Shown: piece by piece, positions 34,485 through 44,495 of the stretch
Layout of the letters: the number at the start of each line of letters is the position of its first letter
Position numbering within the stretch: position 1 is the first letter of the stretch
Notes under the pieces: model-generated
What the model saw: only the letters and a program-made list of their open reading frames with translations
Databases searched by the model: none
Told to the model about the DNA's origin: nothing
Assembly (NCBI GenBank): GCA_037974335.1
Contig: CM075760.1
Coordinates: forward strand, 31,332,902-31,396,901
Direction of reading: 5' to 3'
Length of the DNA stretch: 64,000 nucleotides
DNA from: Prionace glauca
Lineage: Eukaryota; Chordata; Chondrichthyes; Carcharhiniformes; Carcharhinidae
Position numbers and translations under genes: made by a program

Positions 34485-35395
34485 TGAATGTATTGACGAT
34501 TCTTATCCTGTCACGAGGGAAGTGTGGTCTTTCCAGAAGTGTGATACATTACCTCATTTGCATGTCAGCAGCGGATCTACTGGTCATTATCACCGATCTC
34601 ATTTTGAGGCAAATTCCCATGAAGTTAACATTTTTATTCATTTACCACATTAAAATATGTAATATCCATGCTGTGCTGCTTTATGCAGTCACTGATTGCT
34701 CTGTCTGGTTCACTGTCTCTTTCACCTTTGATCGATTTGTGGCTATTACTTGTCAGAAGCTGAAAATAAAATACTGCACTGAGAAAACTGCAACAATAGT
34801 TCTCGGAACTGTGAGTGTGCTATTCAGTGTAAAGAACATTTTCTGGTATTTCATGTATGGTGATAGATATGCGATTCAGAATATTCCCCATTTTTGTGAT
34901 GTTGGCAATGATGCCTTCTATTCTGAAGCATGGGGAGTGGTTGAAAATCTGCATTATATTTTAACACCGTTCATTCCTTTTTTGTTGATTCTGTTGCTGA
35001 ATGCTTTCACCATTAAACACATTCTAGGGTCGACCAAATTCCGCAGGAGACTTCAGAGTCACAAGCGTATGGATAGTTCAAAGGACCCAGAGACAGTGAA
35101 GAGAAGAAAATCCATTATCTTACTATTTGCTCTATCATTAAATTTTATCCTACTATGGTCAGTGTTACTTATCCACTCCTTTTGTCAACGATTATATAAT
35201 TTAAACTTCATTCATTTTTATATTCCTGCATTTGTGCGGGAATTGGGATTTATGCTCCAACTCCTGAGTTGCTGCACCAATACATACATTTACGCAGTGA
35301 CCCAGACACAATTCAGAGAGGATCTAAAGAATGTGATCAGATCTCCATTTACTGCAATTGTGAATTACTTACAGAATAAACATATTTTTCGTTAG
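34485..35395 (+). CDS. GPR139-like G-protein-coupled receptor, exon 2
   Basis: With exon 1 this makes a 335-residue seven-helix class A receptor. Visible landmarks are ILSRGKCGLSRS after helix 1, MSAADLLVIITDLILR (helix 2), FDRFVAIT in place of DRY after helix 3, and KRRKSIILLFALSLNFILLW (helix 6). NTYIYAVTQTQFREDLK stands in for the NPxxY region and helix 8. The frame is intact. GPR139-like genes are strongly multiplied in cartilaginous fish; ligand unknown here. It sits alone between the IgM cluster and the TCR V block, with no sign of a shared function. A poly(A) signal lies at 35509-35514. Sure of family, not of orthology. Confidence 0.88.
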
Positions 35396-35514
35396 AACAG
35401 GGTGATTATCTCGTGTTCTGCACAAAACAATATCTCAATGAATCATACACAGTGTAGACATATTTTGTGTCACCATTTCTGCTTAAAACGTGTATTGAAA
35501 TTGTAAAAATAAAT

Positions 35515-37258
35515 TTAAAAAATGAATTGAGCCCAGAAAAAATCCGGATTCAAATCAGCTAATACTAATGAACCAGCCTGGACATCATGTTGACCTCGAG
35601 TTTTGTACCATTCTGTTAGCTTGAGCGAATGTTTGCATTTCACTTCAGCTGCAACACAACTCCCTCAATGAAATGAATTTCAAAACTCAACCCCCGTGAA
35701 CTCTCTTTACAATTCCACCCCACTTCACCACATCTCCACCCTCCCATTCAGCTCGACACTCAGCCCAAACAGTCCCGCGCCCTTTGCACATTATTCGTGA
35801 TTGGATTTAGCAATGGTGAATTGAACAGATTGGACGAGAGATTCACGGATGAATGGATTATTTGGCAAAGGTGGTTGAAAATCTTCCCCAATAGTTGTAG
35901 ACAAAGGTCATGGGTAGAGGAGGGCATTCATAATGTTGAAATGCAGCGTGAGCTCGTTGGTTCAAAGGGCTTGTTTCCTATGCGGTGTTGTTCTTTGTTC
36001 TTTGGTCAAAATGTTAGCAATAAACTTCCAAGGATATACGGTCGGTGCTAGACAGCAGCTTGAGACAGAATGTTGGAGTGGCAGTGTTTGCATTTAGTAA
36101 AACTCAGTGGCAGTATTTGACAACGCACTTGGTACAATTCATTTAAAAAACCTCAGCTGAATGCGCATAAATTCCACTACCCTGGTGGATTTTGCAGCGT
36201 GTGAGAGACCAAAGTTAGTTCGTGCCCCAAATGCACTGGAGTATTAAAGTGAAATAAGCAAATACATATATTAAAGATGCACAGAACAGAATGTAAACAA
36301 CGTTGGTCTTCGTTTGTGAAGGGTCTGAAAAGAAATAATTGTTAAAAAATTCAGACAAAAATAGATTTATCTTCAGTTATGAATAAATTTTTTGAATGAA
36401 TTCTGAACAAGTATTTAACATGATAAAATAGAACGTAATGGAATGATTCGTCGAAAATAGACATCTTTATTAGCAGGAATAACAAAGTAAGTATTCTATT
36501 CATAACCATTCCACGCCGTAAGTTACTGGAAAATATGTAGACGCCTTTTTATTCACTTTTTGCTACCCTTAAAAAAAACTCTGAAAACCTTTTTCACTGT
36601 AAACGTGATTATAGTGATCCAGTTTCACCATCTGCTGGCGACTCACAGCGCTGGTCTCATGTGTCAGCGTTCAGTCGCTGGATGCCTGCACTTGGGAACC
36701 ATTTGCTCAAGTGTGGATATTGGACAAAATTGTCTGGGATTGAAGTTTCCAACAGGAGCTGGGCTGGTGAGTTTGCCATTTTATCAGCAGTCACTGCACA
36801 GGAATTCTATTTCTCTTTCCCGTGGGAGATAGTGACTAGAGATTGGAGATGTATATTTAACACGTGTATTTGTACATGCGGTGGCGTTATGAAACGCAAA
36901 TTCAATTTTGAGTGGGAGTGGCTGAAATTTCCTGAACTCTGCCATTCACGTGTCACAAATTATCACTTTTAATCTCACATAATGGACCTAACTCAACGTT
37001 GTTTATATTTCCATGAGAATTATTTCAAAGGATGCGCTGGCCCTCGTAACTCGGCGATTTGCTTGAAACTTATAACATTCTGAAGGTCCATAGAACTTGG
37101 GGCGTTAAGAGAGATACAAGCCCTCTCTTCTGTTGGTCCTCCTCTCACTTTTTCGAACAGTGAACTTTCTTAAAATCTGGATTATTACTGCCTCATTTCA
37201 GTTATGATACAAGCCCACTGCTTTTCCCTACAGTTCATATTAGCTAAACATTGCGTGG
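35515..37258. other. Intergenic; one SINE-like 3' end at about 35870-36005
   Basis: The 35.87-36.0 kb piece carries gtagaggagggcattcata, a ttggttcaaagggcttgttt phrase and a ttgttctttgttctttg tail, as in other repeat ends here. The rest shows no supported feature. Confidence 0.5.
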
Positions 37259-37331
37259 AGGCTCTAGAAAGAATTGAACTCACGACCACTGGTTTATAAG
37301 ACCAGTACTCTGAGCACTGAGCTACGGAGCC
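37259..37331 (-). tRNA. tRNA-Thr-like sequence with TAT anticodon, decayed
   Basis: The minus strand reads GGCTCCGTAGCTCAGTGCTC, a perfect anticodon stem CTGGT/ACCAG around loop CTTATAA, and T-loop GAGTTCAATTC. The body matches tRNA-Thr(TGT) with the anticodon changed to TAT. The acceptor stem has a mismatch. Either a pseudogene or a recoded tRNA; pseudogene is more likely. Confidence 0.6.
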
Positions 37332-38141
37332 AAATGATGCCAGGTCATTGTAACATTATCAGTGGATTGAGGAGCAGGATGGGGTTTGAGGCGGGGGATG
37401 TTTGATGAATGGAGAAATGCCTGAGGTGGAGAACAAGAAATTGAAAGACGCAACTTGAAAGGGACATGATTTGACATGTGTGCTGTGTGTGTATCTGACA
37501 TGTATGTTGTGTATCTGACATGTATGTTCTTCAGAGTTTATCGTTAGTGTGACAACTCTGACTTCTCCAGCTCCGAGGCCAGTTCATCCAGCCGGAAGAT
37601 TTAGATGTTGTTCCCTTCACAGACGCTGTGGGACGATTGATTTCTGCGTTTCTCCTGAGAGGAGAGATTCAGTGGGATGAGTCTGTTCGCTCTGGAGTTT
37701 AGAATAATCAGAGATGATCTTATTGAAAAATTTGAAATAGGGAAACAGTGTGACATGAAAATCTTGAGAGGGTGTTCCCCCCGCCCACTCCCCTGGCTAA
37801 ATTATTAAGAACAAAGGGAAAATACGGTGAATGATGTACAGGATGGGGGGGGGGGGGGCGGGGGGTGGGGGAGTGCGAGGATATTATAAGACAGGCTGCT
37901 CAGTATCAGGGGAATTAGTCATTTGAAGGTTAATGTTTAAAATGGGCAGATTCCACATCCAACTGGACCAGGAGCTGTTTATAGGGGGGAGTGGTGGAGG
38001 ATTGATTGGGGAGGGGGGGATCAGTAATTAGAAAGGGGGGGTTCAGTCAGTCTAGGGGCTGTTCACAGGGAGGGAGCGGAAATTTACCAGGGCGAGGGCA
38101 GGAGAGGGAACTTAGAGGGATTGGGTGCTGAGACAGATGTT

Positions 38142-39171
38142 TAAAATCTGTGTTTAGTGTAGGGTACAGTTTAAAACCTCTCTTTAGTGGAGGGTGCAGT
38201 TTAAAATCTGTGTTTAGTGTAGGGTACAGTTTAAAAACGTTATTTAGTGTAGGGTAAGTTTAAAATCTCTGTTTAGTGTAGGGTACAGTTTAAAATCTGT
38301 GTTTAGTGTAGGGTACAGTTTAAAATCTGTGTTTAGTGTAGGGTACAGTTTAAAATCTGTTTAGTGTAGGGTACAGTTTAAAATCTGTGTTTAGTGTAGG
38401 GTACAGTTTAAAACCTCTGTTTAGTGTAGGGTACAATTTAAAACCTCTTTAGTGTAGGGTACAGTTTAAAATCTGTGTTCAGTGTAGGGTACAGTTTAAA
38501 ATCTGTGTTTAGTGTAGGGTACAATTTAAAACCTCTTTAGTGTAGGGTACAGTTTAAAACCTCTGTTTAGTGTAGGGTACAGTTTAAAACCTCTGTTTAG
38601 TGTAGGGTACAGTTTAAAATCTCTTTAGTGTAGGGTACAGTATAAAATCTGTGTTTAGTGTAGGGTACAGTTTAAAACCTCTGTTTAGTGTAGGGTTAAG
38701 TTTAAAATCTGTGTTTAGTGTAGGGTACAGTTTAAAACCTCTGTTTAGTGTAGGGTACAGTTTAAAATCTGTGTTTAGTGTAGGGTAGAGTTTAAAACCT
38801 CTGTTTGGTGTAGGGTAGAGTTTAAAATCTGTGTTTAGTGTAGGGTACAGTTTAAAACCTCTGTTTAGTGTAGGGTACAGTTTAAAATCTGTGTTTAGTG
38901 TAGGGTACTGTTTAAAATCTGTGTTTAGTGTACGTTAGAGTTTAAAACCTCTGTTTAGTGTAGGGTACAGTTTAAAACCTCTGTTTAGTGTAGGGTACAG
39001 TTTAAAACCTCTGTTTGGTGTAGGGTACAGTTTAAAACCTCTGTTTAGTGTAGGGTAGAGTTTAAAATCTGTGTTTAGTGTAGGGTACAGTTTAAAATCT
39101 GTGTTTAGTGTAGGGTACATTTTAAAACCTCTGTTTAGTGTAGGGTACAGTTTAAAATCTGTGTTTAGTGT
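38142..39171 (+). repeat. Satellite array, 30-bp unit, about 34 copies
   Basis: The unit is tttagtgtagggtacagttt followed by aaaatctgtg or aaaacctctg. Two main variants alternate irregularly, some units are shortened to about 25-26 bp, and single changes mark many units. The 30-bp period keeps one frame open on the minus strand (LYPTLN-type repeats), which is not a gene. Confidence 0.95.
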
Positions 39172-40146
39172 CGGAGAGGGTTTGAACAGTGGTGGGGGTT
39201 AGGGTGTTACGGTGCTGAGGGGGACTTGGAGGGGGATTGAAGAGGGGTTGGGCAGTGGGGGGGGAGGGTGTGGGGCTGAGGGGCATTTGGAGGCAGATTT
39301 AGAGGGTTTGGGCAGTGGGGAGGAGGGGGGGAGTACGGGGCTACGAGGGAAGGATTTGGTGGGCAGGAGGTTTAGAGGGATTGTGGGGAGGGATGACATT
39401 CAGCTGGAGGTGGGGGGGGGGATTGAGGGATTAAAGGGGAGAGCGGAGAGGGATGTAGGGGGAGACTCCGGGATTCTGGTGGGGAATTAAAGGAATTCAG
39501 AGATTCAGCAGCAGGGACTGAGGGATGGAATTGGGGAAACTTGAGAGGGATTTGGGAAGGGGGGCTTCGAGGGGGATTTCTGAGGGTTTGAGGGATACAG
39601 GGAGGGGCAGTGACTCACAAGTAGGGCAATTAAAAGATGTAGTTTGGGACTCAGACAGATTGGAGGGGATGGGATTGGAGAGGGAGCAGGATTGGAGGGT
39701 CAGAGGGATGCGCAAGTGTGGGGGGGGTCAATTCAGGGGGATTCTAGAGGAATCACGGGGGGGGGGAATAAACTGTGGAGAGTCTGAGGGGGAGTTAGCA
39801 GAAGGGGATGAGTCAGAGTTGGGGGGGGTGCAGACGGAGGGGGGCTTAGGAATTGGGGCAGGAGCTTGGGAAATCCAGGGGGATTAGAGTCAGATTGGCG
39901 GTGGATGTCGGGAGAGAGATTGAGGGGAAGGGCGGGGGGGTGCTGCTGAGAGTCAGATTAAAGGAGATCAGGCAGAGGGACAGGGAATCAGACGGGAGAA
40001 ACAGGAATGTGGGGGGGGGGGGAAATTGATGGAATTAGGAGAGATCGAGGGATCAGAGGGATACCGGGGAGTTGGAGCTCAGATGGATGTGGCAGTGGGT
40101 GAGAAGATTGGGCAGAGAGGATCGGGAGGGGGCCAGAGAGGTGGGG

Positions 40147-40915
40147 CATTAAAAAGGGGGGCCACTCAAATGGGGGGGCCAGTAAAGGGGGCCATTAAAA
40201 AAGGGGGGGCCGTAAAAAGGGGGGCCAGCCAAAAGGGCCATTAAAAAGGGGGGGCCAGCAAAAAAAGGGGAGGCCTGTAAAAAAGGGGGATCAGCAAAAA
40301 TGGGGGGCCATTAAAAAGGGGAGCATTAAAAGAGGGGGCCACCAAAAAAGGGGGGGCCAGCCAAAAGGGGGGCCACCAAAAAAAGGGGGGCCTGTAAAAA
40401 AAGGGGGGGCCAGCCAAAAGGGGGGCCACCAAAAAAAGGGGGGCCTGTAAAAAAAGGGGGGCCAGCCAAAAGGGCCATTAAAAAGGGGGGGGGCTGTAAA
40501 AAAAGGGGGGCCAGCCAAAAGGGGGGGCCACCAAAAAAAGGGGGGCCTGTAAAAAAAGGGGGGGCCAGCCAAAAGGGCCATTAAAAAGGGGGGGCCTGTA
40601 AAAAAAGGGGGTCAGCAAAAATGGGGGGGCAGCAAAAAAGGGGGACATTAAAAAGGGGAGCATTAAAAGAGGGGGCCATTAAAAAGGGGGGGCCACCAAA
40701 AAAGGGGGGGGCAGCAAAAAAGGGGGGCTATTAAAAATGGGGGCACCAAAAAAAGGGGGGGCCTGTAAAAAAGGGGGGGCAGCCAAAAGGGGGGCCACCA
40801 AAAAAGGGGGGGCCTGTAAAAAAAGGGGGGGCAGCAAAAAAGGGGGGCCATTAAAAAGGGGGGCACCAAAAAAGGGGGGCCAGCCAAAAGGGGGCCACCA
40901 AAAATAGGGGGGCCT
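40147..40915 (+). repeat. G6CC/A6 minisatellite, 16-18 bp monomers in ~51-bp higher-order units
   Basis: Monomers have the form G5-7 CC, then a short variable core, then A4-7. Cores include agcc, acc, tgt and att. In the middle the order agcc, acc, tgt repeats as a block of about 51 bp. G-quadruplex and triplex formation are plausible from the composition. Confidence 0.95.
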
Positions 40916-41710
40916 GCATTTAATTGCATTGTCATTGTAAAACGATGAACAAGAATAATGTAATATAATCATGCAGCAACGACTCTGACGTTTGAGAATT
41001 CGATAATTTTCCAGGAAATCACCATTTACCTCAGATCGCCGCAAGATGGCGCTGCCTCACCATGTTTGTGTATTTACTGCAGCAGTTGCGGGAAGAATAA
41101 CAATGTGATGGTGCTACTGGTTTGGTTACTCACGGTGTCAAGATATTCTTGGAAATCACACTATCGCTATCACGTACTCCACTATATTATGTTTTTTTTC
41201 TTTCCCTTTCTGTAATTCCTGGTTGTATTTAAGCTATTGCTTTTCTCAGTGTACTCCTTTGTTTGTCTCACTGCCTATCTGCTTCTCTTGTTCTCCATTC
41301 GTTTGTCTCTCTTTGTGTCTCCGTCTGTATTGTCTCCACATAAATGCAATTTTTCTTTCACGATTCCTTCATCGTATCTTCATCTATTTTCCTTCCCGCC
41401 TCCGTCTTTCCCCCATTTATCTCAGTGTCAGTCCCACTATTTAGCTCGCTGTCTCTCCCTCATTTCTACCATTCCCTTGCCTCATGTTTATCACTCTACA
41501 TCTCTCTGTTTCTCCGAACTTATGCCTTTTCTTGCTTCACATTTTCTTCTCATCGTGCCATGAAGATTCAATACTTCTGATTTTGATGAATGAATTTTGG
41601 GGCCCAGGTCAGAGCAAATAAATACCCCCGGGAACTGCCAGACTTAGCGAAGATTGGGCAAAAAATTTAAATTCTACAAACGTCCCTCAAACTGAGCGAG
41701 AAGCATTTGA
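40916..41710. other. No gene seen; C/T-rich stretch at 41.2-41.58 kb
   Basis: A YY1-like motif (aagatggcgc) is at 41044-41053. The pyrimidine-rich tract gives overlapping artefact ORFs. Confidence 0.4.
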
Positions 41711-41780
41711 TGTTTCTGCCTGATTTTAGAGCCAGGGACTTTTTGTGTGTTAGCGTATATGATAACCACTGAACTGAAGC
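41711..41780 (-). tRNA. tRNA-Val(AAC)-like relic
   Basis: The minus strand shows TTCAGTGGTTATCA, anticodon region GCTAACACAC (AAC) and the acceptor 3' strand CAGAAAC. The T stem and acceptor 5' strand are degraded and the length is 70 nt. A pseudogene. Confidence 0.55.
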
Positions 41781-41989
41781 AGCTGATCGCAGAGCCCATA
41801 CAATCAGGCTGTCTGCAATGTTCAACTCTACTGTATTGCTGCAGGTTCTAATGGTGAGACTGACAGCCCATTCTATAGAATACAAGAGGACAGCCGTTAT
41901 TTCCAACCGGATGTTTCAATTAATCTTGAACTTCAAAATTTAAAATCTTTCATCCTGCAGATGTCTAAGGGAGCAATGCTCACTCATGT

Positions 41990-42822
41990 GCCCCTTTCTT
42001 CTTCTTGACCAGAGCCTCAATATCCCGAGTCATCCACGGTTCCCTACGTCTACCAGCCTTGCCCTTCACTCTAAGAGGAAAGTGATGTGAATGTGAATGT
42101 TTTGGGCGCCGCACCTGCGCAAAGATATTTTGGCCTTGGAGGGAATGCAGAGGAGGTTTACTAGGCTGATACCGGAGTTGAGGGGATTGAGCTATGAGGA
42201 GAGGCTGAATAAACTAGGCTTGTACTCGTTAGAGTTTAGAAGAATGAGGGGAGATCTCATTGAGACATATAAGATGATGAATGGGATGGATAGGGTAGAA
42301 AAGGTGGAGAGACTCTTCCCGCTCAAAAAAGACAGTAGGACTAGGGGGCACAGCCTCAAGATAAAGGGGGAGTGGTTTAGAACGGAGTTGAGGAGGAACT
42401 TCTTCACTCAGAGGGTGGTGAATCTCTGGAATTCTCTGCCCGTTGAAGTGGTGGAGGCTGCCTCGCTAAATATTTTTAAGAAACGGGTTGATGGGTTTTT
42501 GATAAGAGGGGGGATTAAGGGATATGGGGAGAGGGCCGGAAAGTGGAACTGAGCCACGACAGATCAGCCATGATCTTATTGAATGGCGGGGCAGGCTCGA
42601 AGGGCCAGATGGCCTACTCCTGCTCCTATTTCTTATGTTGTTATGTTCTTATGTGATAACCCTGAACGCTGGTTAACACTCTTTTGAAAGCCTCCCACTT
42701 CCCAGACGTTCCTTTGCCTTCCCACGGGCTCCCCCAATTAACTTTTGAAAGTTCCTGCCTGATACCATCAATATTCGCCTTGCCCCAATTTAGAATTTTA
42801 ACTTCTGGGTCATGAGATGAGT
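41990..42822. mobile_element. LINE fragment (minus) split by a younger LINE 3' end (plus)
   Basis: Minus-strand ORF2 linker pieces lie on both sides: VKILNWGKANIDGIRQELSK (42.66-42.82 kb) and RREPWMTRDIEALVKKKKGA (41.99-42.08 kb). They are consecutive in the element. Between them a plus-strand CR1-like 3' end (about 42090-42652, RRNFFTQRVVNLWNSLPVEV, tail of ttcttatg units) has inserted. The outer LINE abuts the TCR V pseudogene and probably removed its leader. Confidence 0.8.
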
Positions 42823-43114
42823 AACAGAGTCTCAATGTCTCAGTCAGAACCAGTTGTTGAAGCAGTACAGGGTGAAGATTCAGCAATACGATGCAGGTTC
42901 TCTGCACCGAGTTCAGGTACACAACATTACCTGTTCTGGTATCGTCAGTATCCACATCGAGCTCCTCAGTATCTGCTCAGAGCCGTTAGTTGTGGGTTTA
43001 CCGATACGGTTCCCAGCTTTGAACACTTCAGTGGCAATCTCAACTTGAAACAACCTTGTCCATGAAAGATTTGAAGGTGAGAGACAGCGCCGTGTATTAC
43101 TGTGCACCGAGATC
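42820..43114 (+). pseudogene. TCR alpha/delta-like V segment, frameshifted
   Basis: The first frame gives MSQSEPVVEAVQGEDSAIRC, then FWYRQYPHRAPQYLL and FSGNLNLKQ. A frame change near 43046-43056 moves the remainder, MKDLKVRDSAVYYCAP, into another frame. The WYRQ and DSAVYYCA motifs and SEPVVEA start are typical of TCR V alpha/delta. No leader exon is seen, because LINE sequence replaces the 5' flank. It keeps an RSS. A host gene relic, probably silenced recently, given one break. Confidence 0.85.
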
Positions 43115-43153
43115 CACAGTGAATGAGGCTCCCGCGGGCCTCATACAAAATTT
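43115..43153 (+). other. 23-spacer RSS of the V pseudogene
   Basis: Perfect heptamer CACAGTG, 23-bp spacer, weak nonamer ACAAAATTT (first six bases match). Confidence 0.8.
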
Positions 43154-43980
43154 GGCACAGGTCCATAATCAATGGTTCATTGTCAGGACAACACATAGGG
43201 TTAAAAATCAGAGAATCTTTACCCATAGTGAGCGTGACAATATAGCCTCATCTGAGTGTTTTGCCTCACTGAGGTTAAGGATTGTCACTGTTGGTAAATT
43301 TGAGATTTTTTACTCATGTTACTATCAGATCAAGTCCAATCAATCCCCGATCCCGTTCACACAAACCCACAGATCTCTCAGGAGAACAAGGTCATCAACC
43401 TGTACTTCAAATGTTCCAGATCAGTCAACTGTGTGACAGACTTTCAAAAGTGATCAAATATCAAAGGCAGACTCAGGGTTGCCTCATGTTGAAGTTCCTG
43501 GATTAATAATATTGACTTAATGAAATCAATGTTTTCCAAGTCGAACCGCATCTCAATTCTGAGTTGAGTGATTACCTTTTCCCGGTGTACTTAAAATAGC
43601 ATATCTATTAATGATCTCTTGCACTGGGCACTCACTACTTGTGCATTAGACAGACGTCAGATTATCTGCTTCATTTTTCACTTTAATTCGTATGAAGATT
43701 TACCTAACGAAATATACTAACATTGAACTCGAAGGAAAGAGAGTTTAACCGAGCAAGAGACAGGATGACTGACAATGTGACAGAGAGCAAGAGGGTGAGG
43801 AAGACGCCCACAGCTTGGGTTACAATTTGATTGGTGAAAACCAGCTGCACTTCGTCGTCAGCTAACAGTGATTGGTCAAAAGCTAACGTCATCTCAGGCA
43901 GACTAGCCAATCACTGCACTGAGAAACGCCCCCCAGTTTCCCTATAATTGCAGTTGTCTCTGGTCTAAGTTGACTCTGTG
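43154..43980. other. Spacer between V segments; no gene seen
   Basis: Holds the upstream region of the next V (an aacgtcat CRE-half-like motif near 43885). Confidence 0.4.
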
Positions 43981-43981
43981 A

Positions 43982-43988
43982 TATAAAA
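43982..43988 (+). promoter_or_regulatory. TATA box of the intact TCR V gene
   Basis: TATAAAA 48 bp upstream of the leader ATG, a usual distance for a V promoter with a short 5' UTR. Confidence 0.6.
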
Positions 43989-44035
43989 CTAGAAGCAGGA
44001 ACACAGTTTAAACAGTTTCTGTCCAATCTGGAACC

Positions 44036-44081
44036 ATGTGTTCCCTGTGTGCCTTACTGATAATAATGGTCACACTGCCGG
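44036..44081 (+). CDS. TCR alpha/delta-like V, leader exon
   Basis: A 46-nt exon encodes MCSLCALLIIMVTLPG (last codon split) and is followed by a GTAAG donor. The 83-bp intron and phase-1 junction match the V exon at 44165. Confidence 0.88.
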
Positions 44082-44164
44082 GTAAGTCACAGTTCAAATC
44101 CTCAGTGTGTGTTTCATCGGTTATATTCACTCAGATTTCTCACACATTCTACATGTTGTTACAG

Positions 44165-44456
44165 GATCCAATGGCCAAAATTCAGTTTTCCAGGACCGGC
44201 CCGAATTCACGGCCGAGGAAGAACAGACGGTTATATTGAATTGCAATTACACAACAGAATACACTGGCGAGGTTCTTTTCTGGTACATTCAATATCCCGG
44301 GAAAGCTCCGAGATATTTACTGAACAATTACGGCAAGTCTCCAGATTTTCCTGACCGGTTTTCGGCTGAATTGGACAAAGACAAGAGAACAGTTCCTCTA
44401 AATATCACCGGGGTCCGTGTCTCTGACTCTGCCGTGTATTACTGTGCGCTGAACCC
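44165..44456 (+). CDS. TCR alpha/delta-like V exon, intact
   Basis: The exon opens after TTACAG with SNGQNSVFQDRPEFTAEEEQ. It has the first Cys in VILNCNYTTEY, Trp in VLFWYIQYPGKAPRYLL, FPDRFSAELDKDKRTVPLNI, and the second Cys in SDSAVYYCALNP. WYxQxPGKAP and SDSAVYYCAL are TCR V alpha/delta hallmarks. No stop before the RSS, so it can rearrange. The TCR J and C exons it would join are not in this window. Alpha versus delta use cannot be told from V sequence, as these share V segments. Confidence 0.9.
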
Positions 44457-44495
44457 CACACTGTTACAGAAGCACAGTCAGCCCCTACAAAAACC
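44457..44495 (+). other. 23-spacer RSS of the intact TCR V
   Basis: Heptamer CACACTG (one change from consensus, CAC intact), 23-bp spacer, perfect nonamer ACAAAAACC. Confidence 0.95.

Larger units (their letters stand above)
37380..40915 (+). repeat. Strand-asymmetric purine (G/A)-rich domain
   Basis: From the G-run near 37845 through 40.9 kb the + strand is strongly purine-rich, with many G6-G10 runs. It contains two defined arrays (38.14-39.17 and 40.15-40.92 kb) and a non-periodic gagggg-type stretch between them (39.18-40.14 kb). A decayed LINE-like patch lies at 37.66-37.78 kb. The predicted ORFs rich in Gly on one strand and Pro-Phe on the other are composition artefacts. Confidence 0.85.

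Noticed and set aside
38935-39120. Repeat protein LYPTLN on the minus strand
   Set aside because: The 30-bp unit is a multiple of three, so any stop-free frame stays open; no gene structure around it.
38142-39171. Telomere-like tract because of gtaggg strings
   Set aside because: The unit is 30 bp and lacks TTAGGG repeats.
40241-41044. Pro-Phe-Trp-rich ORFs on the minus strand
   Set aside because: They follow the G6CC/A6 minisatellite in several overlapping frames and carry no independent coding sign.
41044-41053. YY1-type promoter element
   Set aside because: A lone short motif with no downstream gene.
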